The translations under genes and the position numbers were made by a program. 42,570 nt of DNA from NCBI GenBank assembly GCA_945787955.1, contig CALZKF010000015.1, positions 1 to 42,570 of the forward strand, read 5' to 3'. The notes beneath the pieces were generated by a model. It made no database searches, was not told where the DNA came from, and was given only the letters and a program-made list of their open reading frames with translations. This document shows positions 6,867 to 15,392 of this stretch, in pieces. Within the stretch, counting starts at the first letter, position 1, and each line of letters opens with the position of its first letter. This DNA comes from an uncultured Acidobacteriota bacterium. Its GTDB lineage: Bacteria > Acidobacteriota > Polarisedimenticolia > Polarisedimenticolales > Polarisedimenticolaceae.

Positions 6867-9578
6867 ATGATGCGTATCACCGGACTCCTTTTCTTTGCAA
6901 TGTTTTTTCATGGAATCACATCCGGGGCCGCCGCAGAAAACAGGATCCCGGGCACTCCCACCCAATCACTGCACAACGCCGATGCCTGGTGTCCGACCAG
7001 CGAAGAGTTGGACGACTACCTGAACGCCCGGAGCCTGCTCCCCCGGAAGCGTGCGGACACCATGCTGGATCTGCCGGAAGCACCGGTGGTGATTCCCCAG
7101 GATGGGGTTTTGATCATCGAGGACACGGGTCGGATCCTGCAAAACGACCGGGTGCTGGATCTGCCGATGGATTCCATCGAGTTCATCCCTTCGGGGGACG
7201 GCTACCAGGTATCGTTCATCCCGCCGGCCTATGAGCCGTTGGGGCAGAAAGACAATCCTCTGTTCGCCGGTCAAACCGAATGGACCAGCCAGCTTTATAC
7301 CCTGCGGCGGTTCACCTTCCCGTTCGGCGGCCAGGCCCGAGCCGATCTGTGGGTGACGCCTGCCAACCTGATCGCCTTCGGACCACCGTCACAGCCGTTC
7401 AAGGTCGGTTTGTGCAGCACCGGCTGTTACATGAACGAGGGCCAGGTCCTGCTGAACCGGCTGCCGCGGATCTCGCCGTACCATCACGGAACTTTCTTTT
7501 ACGGCCTCAACGGTTTCATCCGTGAAGAGCGGGACCATGTGGTCATCACCTGGCGGTACGACGCCCCGGAGAACCTGGACATCCAGGCGGTGCTGTTCGA
7601 CGACGGCCGCATCCGGTTCAACTACAACGCCGTGTCCGGCATCCCGTGGGGAGCCCCCCTGGTGGTCACGGGCAACGACGTTTTCTGGAGCGACCTGCGC
7701 CTGGGCGGCGATGCCAGCGATCCGGCCGGTGACACCCCGATCCCTTCGCCAAACGGCCCCCCTATGGACCTGGTGAGCGCTTCGGCGCGACAGGTCGGCA
7801 GTTCCGAACTGCTGCATGTGGAATTCACCCTGGCGGAAGCCCCTTCGGCCGCCATGGAAGGGAGGGTGATCTACCGGATCGAAATGCGGGACCAGCCCAA
7901 CGATCCTGAACCGCTCGGCAGCATCGTGCTGCAATGGCAGCGAGGCGAATTCTACTGGATGACCGAGCCGGTCGCACTCTCCGGCAGCACCATCGAGATG
8001 AACCTGCGTCTGTTCGACCTGCCCCTGACCGACAACAACGTCCACCTGACCGTCGTAAGCTACCTGGGCGACGCCCCGTTCACCGAGGGCGACCGGATGA
8101 GCCTGACGGCGAGCTTCGATCCGGCCACCGGCCCGATGATGCTGGACATGACCACCGAACTACCGGTGACCACTGGTAATGAACCGGTCTATGAGGCGTT
8201 CACCCTGCCGGCGCTGCAGATCGGCGAGGTCCTCAAGGTCACCGCCCCCCTGTTCGAGGATTCGACCACGGTGGAGGCGTTCCCGATCTACCAGAACCTC
8301 TGGACCGACATATGGTTCTTCGCCGGCGCATACCACGGCGGCGGCAACGCCGGCGCCGACGGCATCGGCTTCGGCTCCAGCAGCCTGCCCCGGTCCCCGT
8401 CCCTGCTGCACATGAACAACATCGTGAACTACGGTGACGAGGAATGGGCCATGGCGGCGCTGACCCACGAGTTCGGCCACCGCTGGTTGTACCACTTCGC
8501 CATCGAGGAGAACGGCGAGCCGTCCCGGATCCTCAACCCGGTCGGCTCCCACCCTGCAGGCTGGGTGCACACACCGGCGGTGAACCCGGTTTACAAGCCG
8601 CTGGACTTCTCTGTTATGGGAGGGTCGTACTGGAACGACAACGGTGACGGCACGTTCAGTTCGCCGGCGGAGATCGACGGCAAGTACAACGGCTACTCCT
8701 GGCATGAGATGTACCTTCTGGGGCTGGCGGCTCCGGCTGAGGTACCGGACTGGTGGTACATCGACAATGCGATTCCATCCTTGCCCAACGCGTACTGGGC
8801 CCCTGCCGACACCACGGTACTGGGAGACCGGGTCCCGGTGGCCCTGGACCAGCTCATCGCCGTGGAAGGCCCGCGGTTCCCGGCCTACCCGGACAGCTTG
8901 GACTTCTTCCTGAACCCGATGGTGCTGGTGGTCCGCCCCGGAGAGTACGTCCAGACCGACCTGGACACGGTGAACAACCTGTGCGACTTGTGGGAGATCC
9001 GGTTCGGCCAGGCAACCAACAGCCGGGCCGGCCTGCGTTGCCGGTTCTCGCCGCCGGAGGTGGACATCACTGCGCCGATCTCGGATATCAGCGTAGACGC
9101 TTCCGACCTCGTGAACTTTGAAGGGATCGGCTCGGACACAGATCTCGACCTGGTGGAACTGCGCTGGGACTTCGCCGGTGCGGCGCCGGACACCACCGGT
9201 CCGGGACCCCACCCGGTGATCTTCGCCTACACAGGATCGTACCTGGTGGAACTGTCCGCCGTGGACGGTTCCGGGATGTTTCCGATGACGCCGGACACGG
9301 TGCTGGTAACCGTCGATTGCCCTACCACATACCCATCCGACCCGGTCACCGGATTGGCACTCGGGAAGGTGGGAGGCGATATCCGGTTCACTTGGAACGA
9401 CCTTGTGGTTCCACCGACCAATTACGTCATCCTGAGCAGCGACAGCCCTGAAGGGCCGTTCCGTGTCCAGGGCGAGGCGGCCGACGGCGCTACCGGATTA
9501 TTGCTCCCCGACCCTGGCGGCAACCTGTTCTTCAAGGTCGCCGCCAGGAACGATCCGGGCTGCGTGGGGCCGTACTGA
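6867..9578 (+). CDS. Large secreted protein with HExxH motif and PKD-like domain
   Basis: About 903 residues from ATG 6867 (a second ATG follows directly). The N-terminus is a signal peptide (MMRITGLLFFAMFFHGITSGAAA). The middle holds HEFGHRWLYH (His534 onward), a zincin HExxH helix in a context with two downstream histidines and aromatic residues, so a metallopeptidase is plausible. The spacing to a third histidine differs from metzincins (HExxHxxxxH). A PKD-like beta domain lies near residues 735-820 (VELRWDFAG, GSYLVELSAVDGSG). The final 85 residues resemble fibronectin-III and the C-terminal domain shared by other secreted proteins here (IRFTW, NLFFKVAARND), but lack the EGSYG and terminal CP parts. 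It is a lone gene, with a weak GGGGGAT ribosome site. Confidence 0.75.
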   Translation: MMRITGLLFFAMFFHGITSGAAAENRIPGTPTQSLHNADAWCPTSEELDDYLNARSLLPRKRADTMLDLPEAPVVIPQDGVLIIEDTGRILQNDRVLDLPMDSIEFIPSGDGYQVSFIPPAYEPLGQKDNPLFAGQTEWTSQLYTLRRFTFPFGGQARADLWVTPANLIAFGPPSQPFKVGLCSTGCYMNEGQVLLNRLPRISPYHHGTFFYGLNGFIREERDHVVITWRYDAPENLDIQAVLFDDGRIRFNYNAVSGIPWGAPLVVTGNDVFWSDLRLGGDASDPAGDTPIPSPNGPPMDLVSASARQVGSSELLHVEFTLAEAPSAAMEGRVIYRIEMRDQPNDPEPLGSIVLQWQRGEFYWMTEPVALSGSTIEMNLRLFDLPLTDNNVHLTVVSYLGDAPFTEGDRMSLTASFDPATGPMMLDMTTELPVTTGNEPVYEAFTLPALQIGEVLKVTAPLFEDSTTVEAFPIYQNLWTDIWFFAGAYHGGGNAGADGIGFGSSSLPRSPSLLHMNNIVNYGDEEWAMAALTHEFGHRWLYHFAIEENGEPSRILNPVGSHPAGWVHTPAVNPVYKPLDFSVMGGSYWNDNGDGTFSSPAEIDGKYNGYSWHEMYLLGLAAPAEVPDWWYIDNAIPSLPNAYWAPADTTVLGDRVPVALDQLIAVEGPRFPAYPDSLDFFLNPMVLVVRPGEYVQTDLDTVNNLCDLWEIRFGQATNSRAGLRCRFSPPEVDITAPISDISVDASDLVNFEGIGSDTDLDLVELRWDFAGAAPDTTGPGPHPVIFAYTGSYLVELSAVDGSGMFPMTPDTVLVTVDCPTTYPSDPVTGLALGKVGGDIRFTWNDLVVPPTNYVILSSDSPEGPFRVQGEAADGATGLLLPDPGGNLFFKVAARNDPGCVGPY

Positions 9579-9831
9579 GGCGAGCATGACGGGCGAATGT
9601 CTGTGCGGCGCCGCGCTGCCTACTTTTCCGATCGGGTAAAGTGCTTTTGGGGATCGCGTGTACCGACCTATTTCGACCTTGATGATGAGCTTCCTTCATT
9701 GACTTTCCCCCGCTCGGGTTCTGTCTCCTGGATTATCATTTCGCCTACGTTCCCTCAATCCAACATTCGCAAACGGCTCCGGGGGAGTCGTCATCAGTAA
9801 CTCGATAGCTTCGGTTGAGGAGGAGGCCGAA

Positions 9832-10938
9832 ATGAAGAGAGCAGCCACCCTGGTATTCATTACCATCCTTTGTGCACTAGTCGCCTTGCCGTTAATCGCC
9901 GGCGAGGGACGCATCCCGATCTGGCAATACCCGACGGTCATAACCGCTCCGGGCAAATACATCGTAACGCGGAACATCTCTTCCGCCGGAGGTCCCGCAC
10001 CGGTCATCGACATTCTGGTGCCCGACGTCGATATCGACATCAACGGCTTCACCCTCGACGCCAGCGGCTCGCCGGCTCCTGTGATCAACATCCTCGATGA
10101 CATCGTCGACGTCGTGATCCGCAGCGGTAATCTCGTCGGAGGCACCGCGAGCATCGAACGCGGGCTCGGAGCCGCCACCCTGGGGCAGCGGGTGGTCCTC
10201 GAGGACCTCCAGTCCAAGGCAGCGACAGGAGCCGCAATCCACCTGCTTGATATCCGCAACGTCGTTATTCGACGCGTGAACATCCTGGACCCCCAGGGGC
10301 ACGGGATCCACCTCGACCGCAGCGCGATCGGCGGGTTCGTGAACGGGGAAATCGAAAACTGCTCCGTAAGGCTTCCGGGTCTCGATGGCATCCACATCGA
10401 CAACGGATCCGCCCTGTCAATCCGACACAATCGGATCGAGGTCGCGGTAAACCACGGGATCCACGTTGCAAACGGTTACGCCTGCCTGATCGGCGAGAAC
10501 ACTATCTCCGATGCCGACAACGTCGGGATCTACCTTGAGACCGTCGACGGCAGCAAGGTCTACAACAACGTCATCAGCCGCGGCGAGCAGGGCGGGATGG
10601 TGATCGACGTCGCCAGTCACGACAATTTCATTCTCGACAACGTGGTCCGGCAATCCGGTCTGGGCGGGGCACCCGTTCATCCCGGAATAGGCGGAAACGG
10701 AATCTGGATCCAGGGAGACCGCAACCACCTCGAGCAAAACACCGTCAACGACAGCGACGGCTGCGGCCTGCTGTTCAACGGAAACGGCAACACGTTCGGG
10801 CGGAACATGGCCCGGGGGAACGACCCGTTCGGCTTGTTTTGCCCGGCGGCCTGCGGCCCTCTCTTCCCGCCGGATTCGTGCGACCTCGGTGCGGGCAACG
10901 CCTCTTCTCAAAACAACATGATCCCCAATCTCTTCTGA
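9832..10938 (+). CDS. Secreted right-handed beta-helix repeat protein
   Basis: A 368-residue protein with a clear signal peptide (about residues 1-23, ending LPLIAG) and a strong GAGGAGG ribosome site. From about residue 70 it consists of parallel beta-helix rungs of the NosD/pectate-lyase type, with repeating N-x-I/V-x-x-x and G-I-H/Y motifs (GIHLD, GIHID, GIHVA, GIYLE, NNVIS, DNVV). Such folds bind or cleave polysaccharides, but no catalytic signature is evident, so no activity is claimed. It lies 34 bases upstream of the next secreted-protein gene on the same strand, suggesting co-transcription. Unlike its neighbour it lacks the shared EGSYG C-terminal domain. Confidence 0.75.
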   Translation: MKRAATLVFITILCALVALPLIAGEGRIPIWQYPTVITAPGKYIVTRNISSAGGPAPVIDILVPDVDIDINGFTLDASGSPAPVINILDDIVDVVIRSGNLVGGTASIERGLGAATLGQRVVLEDLQSKAATGAAIHLLDIRNVVIRRVNILDPQGHGIHLDRSAIGGFVNGEIENCSVRLPGLDGIHIDNGSALSIRHNRIEVAVNHGIHVANGYACLIGENTISDADNVGIYLETVDGSKVYNNVISRGEQGGMVIDVASHDNFILDNVVRQSGLGGAPVHPGIGGNGIWIQGDRNHLEQNTVNDSDGCGLLFNGNGNTFGRNMARGNDPFGLFCPAACGPLFPPDSCDLGAGNASSQNNMIPNLF

Positions 10939-10972
10939 GCCGCACGGCTCGACGCCGAAAGGAGGTCATGTC

Positions 10973-12088
10973 ATGAAGAAGAGGCTCATTGCCCTGCTCG
11001 TCATCCTGGGGATCGCCGGGTTGCCCGCGCTGGCACAGTCGTACTACTTTTCACCGGACGTCCCGACGGATCTCGGGGGGACGACGTACCTGCCCTGGGA
11101 GGTCGTGCGTTACGACCCGGGCACCTTCAGCTTGCGATTGACTTTCCCGGTCACCGCGGTGGACTCGGTTCACGCGATGTGCAGCGGGAACTGGCTGTTA
11201 TCGGTCGAGACTCCCGAGGAAATTCCTCCCGGAAGCGGGGCTCTGTACGACCCGCGGGACGTGATCCTGTACGATCCGGCAACGTTGCTCTACACCCCGT
11301 TCTTCTGCGGAGCGGCCATCGGGATACCCGACGGTTCCAATCTGGATGCCGCTTTTCTGCGCGGAGACGACAGCCAGAGTCTCGTCATCAGCTTCGACGT
11401 TCCCACCGATCTGACGGCCATCGGAGGCGGCGTCTACGATCCGGCGGATCTGATCCAGTTTCAACCCACCGGCGCAGGCTGCAACGGCTGGCTCCTCGCG
11501 GGAACGCTCGTCGACGCCTCGACCACGGCGCCCCCCGTGGCGATCACCAGCGATGTGACCGGAGCCGACCGGCGCGGGTCGCAGGTGATGCTCCCGTTCG
11601 ACGTACCGACCACGCTCGCTCCCCCGACGTACCTGCCGGGGCAGGTCCCGTTCTGGGACACCGGCGTTCTGGTGTTCGGCCTGTTCGACGCCCCGCCGTG
11701 GCCGCCGGACCTGAGCAGCCGGATGGACGCATTCTCGTTCCTGCCCGACCCCGGCGAGGTCTCCTCGATGCATGTGGACAAATCGTCCATCACGACGGGC
11801 GACCTGACCATCACCTGGACTCCCAGCACATCGGCCGGAGCGGAAGACTATGGGATTTACGAGGGCTCGATCGTAAACCCGTGGATCTTCAACCACACTT
11901 CAAAACTGTGTACCGACGCAGGAACAGCTCTTACGGAGGATATAACACCGGCCTCGGGCAACCGTTTCTATCTCGTGGTGGCTCTGAATCCGGATATGGA
12001 GGGCTCTTACGGGCGGCACACCAGTGGGACCGAACGACCTCAGGGATCGTCGCCCTGCCGTGCGGCGCAAGGACTCGACTGCCCCTGA
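10973..12088 (+). CDS. Secreted repeat protein with EGSYG-type C-terminal domain
   Basis: A 371-residue protein with a signal peptide (MKKRLIALLVILGIAGLPALAQ) and an AAAGGAGG ribosome site. Residues about 24-265 contain degenerate repeats whose landmarks are DVPTDL or DVPTTL, followed by YLP or YDP and a W/F strand (near residues 28, 143 and 206). I do not recognise the repeat family. Residues 274-371 form the C-terminal domain found on several other exported proteins in this window: LTITW, DYGIYEGSI, a cysteine, NRFYLVVA, MEGSYGRHTSGTERP and a final C...CP. An overlapping ATG at 10968 would give only two codons and is ignored. The repeats suggest a structural or binding role. Confidence 0.7.
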   Translation: MKKRLIALLVILGIAGLPALAQSYYFSPDVPTDLGGTTYLPWEVVRYDPGTFSLRLTFPVTAVDSVHAMCSGNWLLSVETPEEIPPGSGALYDPRDVILYDPATLLYTPFFCGAAIGIPDGSNLDAAFLRGDDSQSLVISFDVPTDLTAIGGGVYDPADLIQFQPTGAGCNGWLLAGTLVDASTTAPPVAITSDVTGADRRGSQVMLPFDVPTTLAPPTYLPGQVPFWDTGVLVFGLFDAPPWPPDLSSRMDAFSFLPDPGEVSSMHVDKSSITTGDLTITWTPSTSAGAEDYGIYEGSIVNPWIFNHTSKLCTDAGTALTEDITPASGNRFYLVVALNPDMEGSYGRHTSGTERPQGSSPCRAAQGLDCP

Positions 12089-12133
12089 ACCTGCACCGAT
12101 CCAAAACGGGCTATTGCGGTTCGGCTGCCGGAT

Positions 12134-12391
12134 CTAGGCCTTCAGGCTTTCCACCAGGCCTATGTACTGCTGCATCGCCGCTTCGGGATCGGTGCCTTCC
12201 ACGTTTTTCCAGGCGTCGTATTTGGCGGCAGCAACAAAATCCATCGCCGACGGTCGATCCCCGGTGACGTCTCCCGCCGAGCCCTGTTTGTACAACGCGT
12301 AAAGTTTCAGCAGCGTGTCGGTGTCCGGTTTGCTTGGCAGCGACTTGGCCTCGACGGCCGCTTTTTGAAAGGTCTGCTGAAGATCACTCAT
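12134..12391 (-). CDS. Acyl-CoA-binding protein (ACBP)
   Basis: An 85-residue protein matching the ACBP family over its whole length: FQKAAVEAKSLPSKPDTDTL, the LYALYKQGSAGDV segment, AKYDAWKNVEGTDPEAAMQQYI and a C-terminal helix. The conserved tyrosines and lysines of the YKQ...GD and KYDAW motifs that bind acyl-CoA are present. It would act as a cytosolic pool-former or carrier of long-chain acyl-CoA. ACBP is mainly eukaryotic and is scattered in bacteria. The start at ATG 12391 has no ribosome site, and a TATAAT box sits 8-13 bases upstream, so the transcript may be leaderless. It is divergent from the next gene. Confidence 0.88.
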   Translation of the reverse strand: MSDLQQTFQKAAVEAKSLPSKPDTDTLLKLYALYKQGSAGDVTGDRPSAMDFVAAAKYDAWKNVEGTDPEAAMQQYIGLVESLKA

Positions 12392-12398
12392 GGGGCAC

Positions 12399-12404
12399 AT
12401 TATA
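12399..12404 (-). promoter_or_regulatory. -10 box suggesting a leaderless acyl-CoA-binding protein transcript
   Basis: A perfect TATAAT on the minus strand ends eight bases before the likely start codon at 12391, which would place transcription initiation at or next to the ATG. No good -35 hexamer is visible 17 bases upstream, and no Shine-Dalgarno sequence is present. Confidence 0.35.
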
Positions 12405-12510
12405 CATATATTGTAGGAATTCCGGGCTAAAACAGCTCACCAAAAATCGGCCACAATCAACTTGCACCATTGCTTCCCGGTCCCTAAGTTTGGCTATGGA
12501 GGGTCCGATT

Positions 12511-12963
12511 ATGGCCATGATGCAGAGTGGAGCACAACCGGTAGTCGCCAGATTCCTGGATGGCCGCACCATCAAGGGCACGACACGTGACTTCGGGCCT
12601 AACAAGGACCTGTTTCACCTGTTTCCCTGGGGCGAAGAAGGTGACCAGGCGCTGGACATCATCATCGGCGCTCTGAAAGCGATTTTCTTCGTCAAGAGTT
12701 ACGAAGGCAACAGCAAGCATGTTGAAGATAACAGCTTCGGCAGCGCCAAGGGCCAGGGACGCAGGATTCTGGTGCACTTCAAGGATGGCGAGGTCTTAGG
12801 CGGTTTCACCATGGGATACAACCCCAAGAGCCAGGGGTTCTTCCTGACTCCCGCCGACCCGGACAGCAATAACATCCGTGCCTACATCGTCAATGCAGCG
12901 GTGAACAAGGTGGAAACGGTTACCGGCGTACCGACTGCCGGCCAGGCGGCCACCGGATTCTGA
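12511..12963 (+). CDS. Small conserved protein, DUF6982-like
   Basis: A 150-residue cytoplasmic protein. ATG 12511 is chosen because a GGAGGG ribosome site precedes it by seven bases; longer in-frame starts lack one. The N-terminal VVARFLDGRTIKGTTRDFGP, LFHLFPW and the LKAIFFVKSYEG segment match, from memory, a small beta-barrel domain that often accompanies PilZ-type or response-regulator proteins (DUF6982). The second half, with VHFKDGEVLGGFTMGYNP and GFFLTPADPDSNN, looks like a repeat of the same strand pattern. No catalytic residues are evident. The function is unknown. Confidence 0.65.
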   Translation: MAMMQSGAQPVVARFLDGRTIKGTTRDFGPNKDLFHLFPWGEEGDQALDIIIGALKAIFFVKSYEGNSKHVEDNSFGSAKGQGRRILVHFKDGEVLGGFTMGYNPKSQGFFLTPADPDSNNIRAYIVNAAVNKVETVTGVPTAGQAATGF

Positions 12964-13003
12964 CTCCTCAGCGGCTGTTTTAAATCCAGCGCAGTTTTTC
13001 GAG

Positions 13004-15151
13004 TCAGGGGCAGGAGCCGATCTGCTGGGGATGGCAGGCCGCGGCCGCCGGATACCTCTCGATGCCGTCGCCGTTCCGCCCGTAGCTGCCCTCGCTGGCC
13101 GAGGTCTGCGGGACCACAATCAGGAAGCTGCCGTCCTGGACACCGGTCAGCAGCAAGGATGTCGCCCGCGACGTCGAGCACGTCATGCCGCTGAGGCTCA
13201 GGAAGCTGCCGATCGTCCCGCCGTAGACGGCGAAGTCCTGGTCCGGGGTTGACGCCGCGTTGCAGGCCGGCTGCCACTCCAGCTTGACCGTGCCCACCGG
13301 GACGGGGCCGCCTTCGCCGCGGATCATCCAGGTGGCTCCTGTGTAAGCGCCGAAGTCAAAAGGACTGGTCGATTCGGCGGCCCGCCAGGAATCACCTTCG
13401 CGGCTCGTATCCCTGCTGGCGATGTAGCTGTCCTCGGCATCAGCCTCGAGATCGAAGACCCCGAGGTAATAGTCGCCGGAAGCGATCATCGTCGCAGCGC
13501 TCAGCGTGTAACTGTTCCAGGTTCCTGCGCTGACGATCTGAACCGTGGTGTCCTCCGAGTGCACCAGGGTAGCGTTACCGGGATCGCCGCTGCCGGTGGG
13601 ATCGACGTAGACCAGAAGGCGGATCGGCCGGCCCGGCGAAATACTGCCGGTGTGGCCGATCATGACCTTGAGGGTCGTCATCCTGAACGGGTAGCAGCTT
13701 GGGGTGAAGCGCTTGATCCACGCCATCCGGGTCGTGCCGAGATACCCGTAGTAGCCGTTGAGAGAACCGTCATCGCTGCTTAATTCCGCCGGAGGGCAGA
13801 CCGGCGGCTTGGATAGCTGCAGGCCGTTGCCCGACCCGTCATCGATACTTCCCGGCAGACCGGCGGCAGTAATACATACCGGATAGGCATTCTCCGCAGC
13901 CGGCCGAATTTTTTCATCCCGCACACGCTGGTCGAAGGTCGATTGTTTTTGGCTGCAATAGCTCATAATCGTCCCGACGGTCTGTTGGGTCGGCCCCTGG
14001 TAGCAGCCATCCTGGTTGGCGCATATGTCTATTTCAGGCAGGAAACAATGTGTGTGCGGGCTCGAGAAATTGTGCCCGATCTCGTGGGCGGTCATATCCT
14101 TTTCCCAGGCACCGCCGTCAGCCGGAAAAGTACTGACGCCGTAATCGTAGGACTTGTTGCACAGCACGTCGACATACGCCAGGCCGGAGCCGCCGCCGGA
14201 TCGCCTGCTGAACAGATGCGTTGCCGTACGTTCCACACCGGTCTGGTTGGCGGTCCATTCGGCCCGCAGATCGGCGAGCAGCACCGAGGTGTCGGTGCTG
14301 CCGTCGGTGTACGGGTCCGGCTCGGCGGTAAAGACCCGCAGGTAGCCGACGTCGATCTTGATCAACAGGTCGCTCTCATAGATCGTCGAGACCTGCGCCA
14401 TCAGGTTGAGGATATAATCCTGCGTGGCGCCGAGAGAGCCAAGGTGCTGATAGAACTCTACGGTCGCATCGATGGCGATAGTCGCCTGCAACAGCGTGCT
14501 TCCGTCGATAGCCGTGGTCGCAGGCGGCGTTACCCCACCCTGCGGCATGATGTTCAGATCGGCCGTTGCGCTGGCGGATGACTGCGCAGTGAATCCCGGT
14601 TCCAGCGCACCACCGCACTCGTAATCGAACCGACCTTGCGGTGGATCCTGCCGGCGGCGCACCTTGATGCGCCGCGCCGTCGGCCTGGCTCGGTTGTAGA
14701 CCTCCGGCCCGACGGAGAACTCGCTGTCCCAGGTCCTGATGAAACCGGCCACGCGGTCGCCGAGAACGGTTAACGACACCAGGCTGTCGGGATCGCCTTT
14801 CACCTTCCCACGGAACGATTGAAATGCCGGAGGCGGAACTTCGCGCTCCCCCGATTCGTCGACGACCACAAAACGGGCCCGCGGCGCCAGCAGGTTGTAC
14901 GCAGTCAGTTCCAGATCCACCGCGACCTGTCCGGGGAGCGGGAAATTTCGCACGGAACCACGACCCAGGTCGGCCATCCGTTGCCGCGCCTGCGGATCGA
15001 TGTCGATGACGATCTCACCGGGGGTGGGCGGGAAATCCAGGCCTTCACGGGCGAGAACCAGCGGTTCGGCGCTTTGAACCACCGCAGGGGCGATGAATAT
15101 AAACACCACCGCCAAGAGACACAAGCCGGTATTTGCGGGTACCACGCGCAC
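13004..15151 (-). CDS. Secreted metzincin-type metalloprotease with EGSYG-type C-terminal domain
   Basis: A 715-residue protein starting at GTG 15151 with a GGGAGG ribosome site and a signal peptide ending near VVQSAE. Residues about 205-400 are a zinc protease of reprolysin/M12B type: the motif HEIGHNFSSPH has zinc ligands His356, His360 and His366 with Glu357 as base, followed by a Met-turn candidate GTIMSYCS. The N-terminal part (30-200) resembles a propeptide. Residues about 480-610 form a beta-rich region carrying cysteines. The last roughly 95 residues are the shared C-terminal domain (VKLEW, DFAVYGGTIGS, CST, FLIVVP, SEGSYGRNGDGIER, C...CP). It presumably degrades proteins outside the cell. 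It is a lone gene. Confidence 0.88.
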   Translation of the reverse strand: MRVVPANTGLCLLAVVFIFIAPAVVQSAEPLVLAREGLDFPPTPGEIVIDIDPQARQRMADLGRGSVRNFPLPGQVAVDLELTAYNLLAPRARFVVVDESGEREVPPPAFQSFRGKVKGDPDSLVSLTVLGDRVAGFIRTWDSEFSVGPEVYNRARPTARRIKVRRRQDPPQGRFDYECGGALEPGFTAQSSASATADLNIMPQGGVTPPATTAIDGSTLLQATIAIDATVEFYQHLGSLGATQDYILNLMAQVSTIYESDLLIKIDVGYLRVFTAEPDPYTDGSTDTSVLLADLRAEWTANQTGVERTATHLFSRRSGGGSGLAYVDVLCNKSYDYGVSTFPADGGAWEKDMTAHEIGHNFSSPHTHCFLPEIDICANQDGCYQGPTQQTVGTIMSYCSQKQSTFDQRVRDEKIRPAAENAYPVCITAAGLPGSIDDGSGNGLQLSKPPVCPPAELSSDDGSLNGYYGYLGTTRMAWIKRFTPSCYPFRMTTLKVMIGHTGSISPGRPIRLLVYVDPTGSGDPGNATLVHSEDTTVQIVSAGTWNSYTLSAATMIASGDYYLGVFDLEADAEDSYIASRDTSREGDSWRAAESTSPFDFGAYTGATWMIRGEGGPVPVGTVKLEWQPACNAASTPDQDFAVYGGTIGSFLSLSGMTCSTSRATSLLLTGVQDGSFLIVVPQTSASEGSYGRNGDGIERYPAAAACHPQQIGSCP

Positions 15152-15392
15152 AGTTCTCCCTCCCAGGACAACGTCAATGCACTTATGTAGTGAAAGTTTC
15201 GTGCCGATAGAAGCAGAGAGCCAGTCAGCTTACGGGAAGTTTTGCAAGGTCCAGCACCTGCATAAGGTTACGCAGCACCACACCGCCGGCGGGCCGCTTC
15301 CACCTGGGCATGGGGCGTGGCCACGGATTACGGCGGCGTTATGCAGCCGACGAAATCGTAATTTGTGAATGATATGTTCAAGGTCGCGGCGA

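Noticed and set aside
7389-9212. Long minus-strand frames opposite the secreted HExxH protein
   Set aside because: The composition is Arg/Val/His-rich as expected for an antisense frame in GC-rich DNA, and no start signals or domains are visible.
12334-12510. N-terminal extension of the DUF6982-like gene
   Set aside because: The extension overlaps the divergent ACBP gene and its promoter, is low-quality sequence, and has no ribosome site, whereas ATG 12511 has a GGAGGG site.
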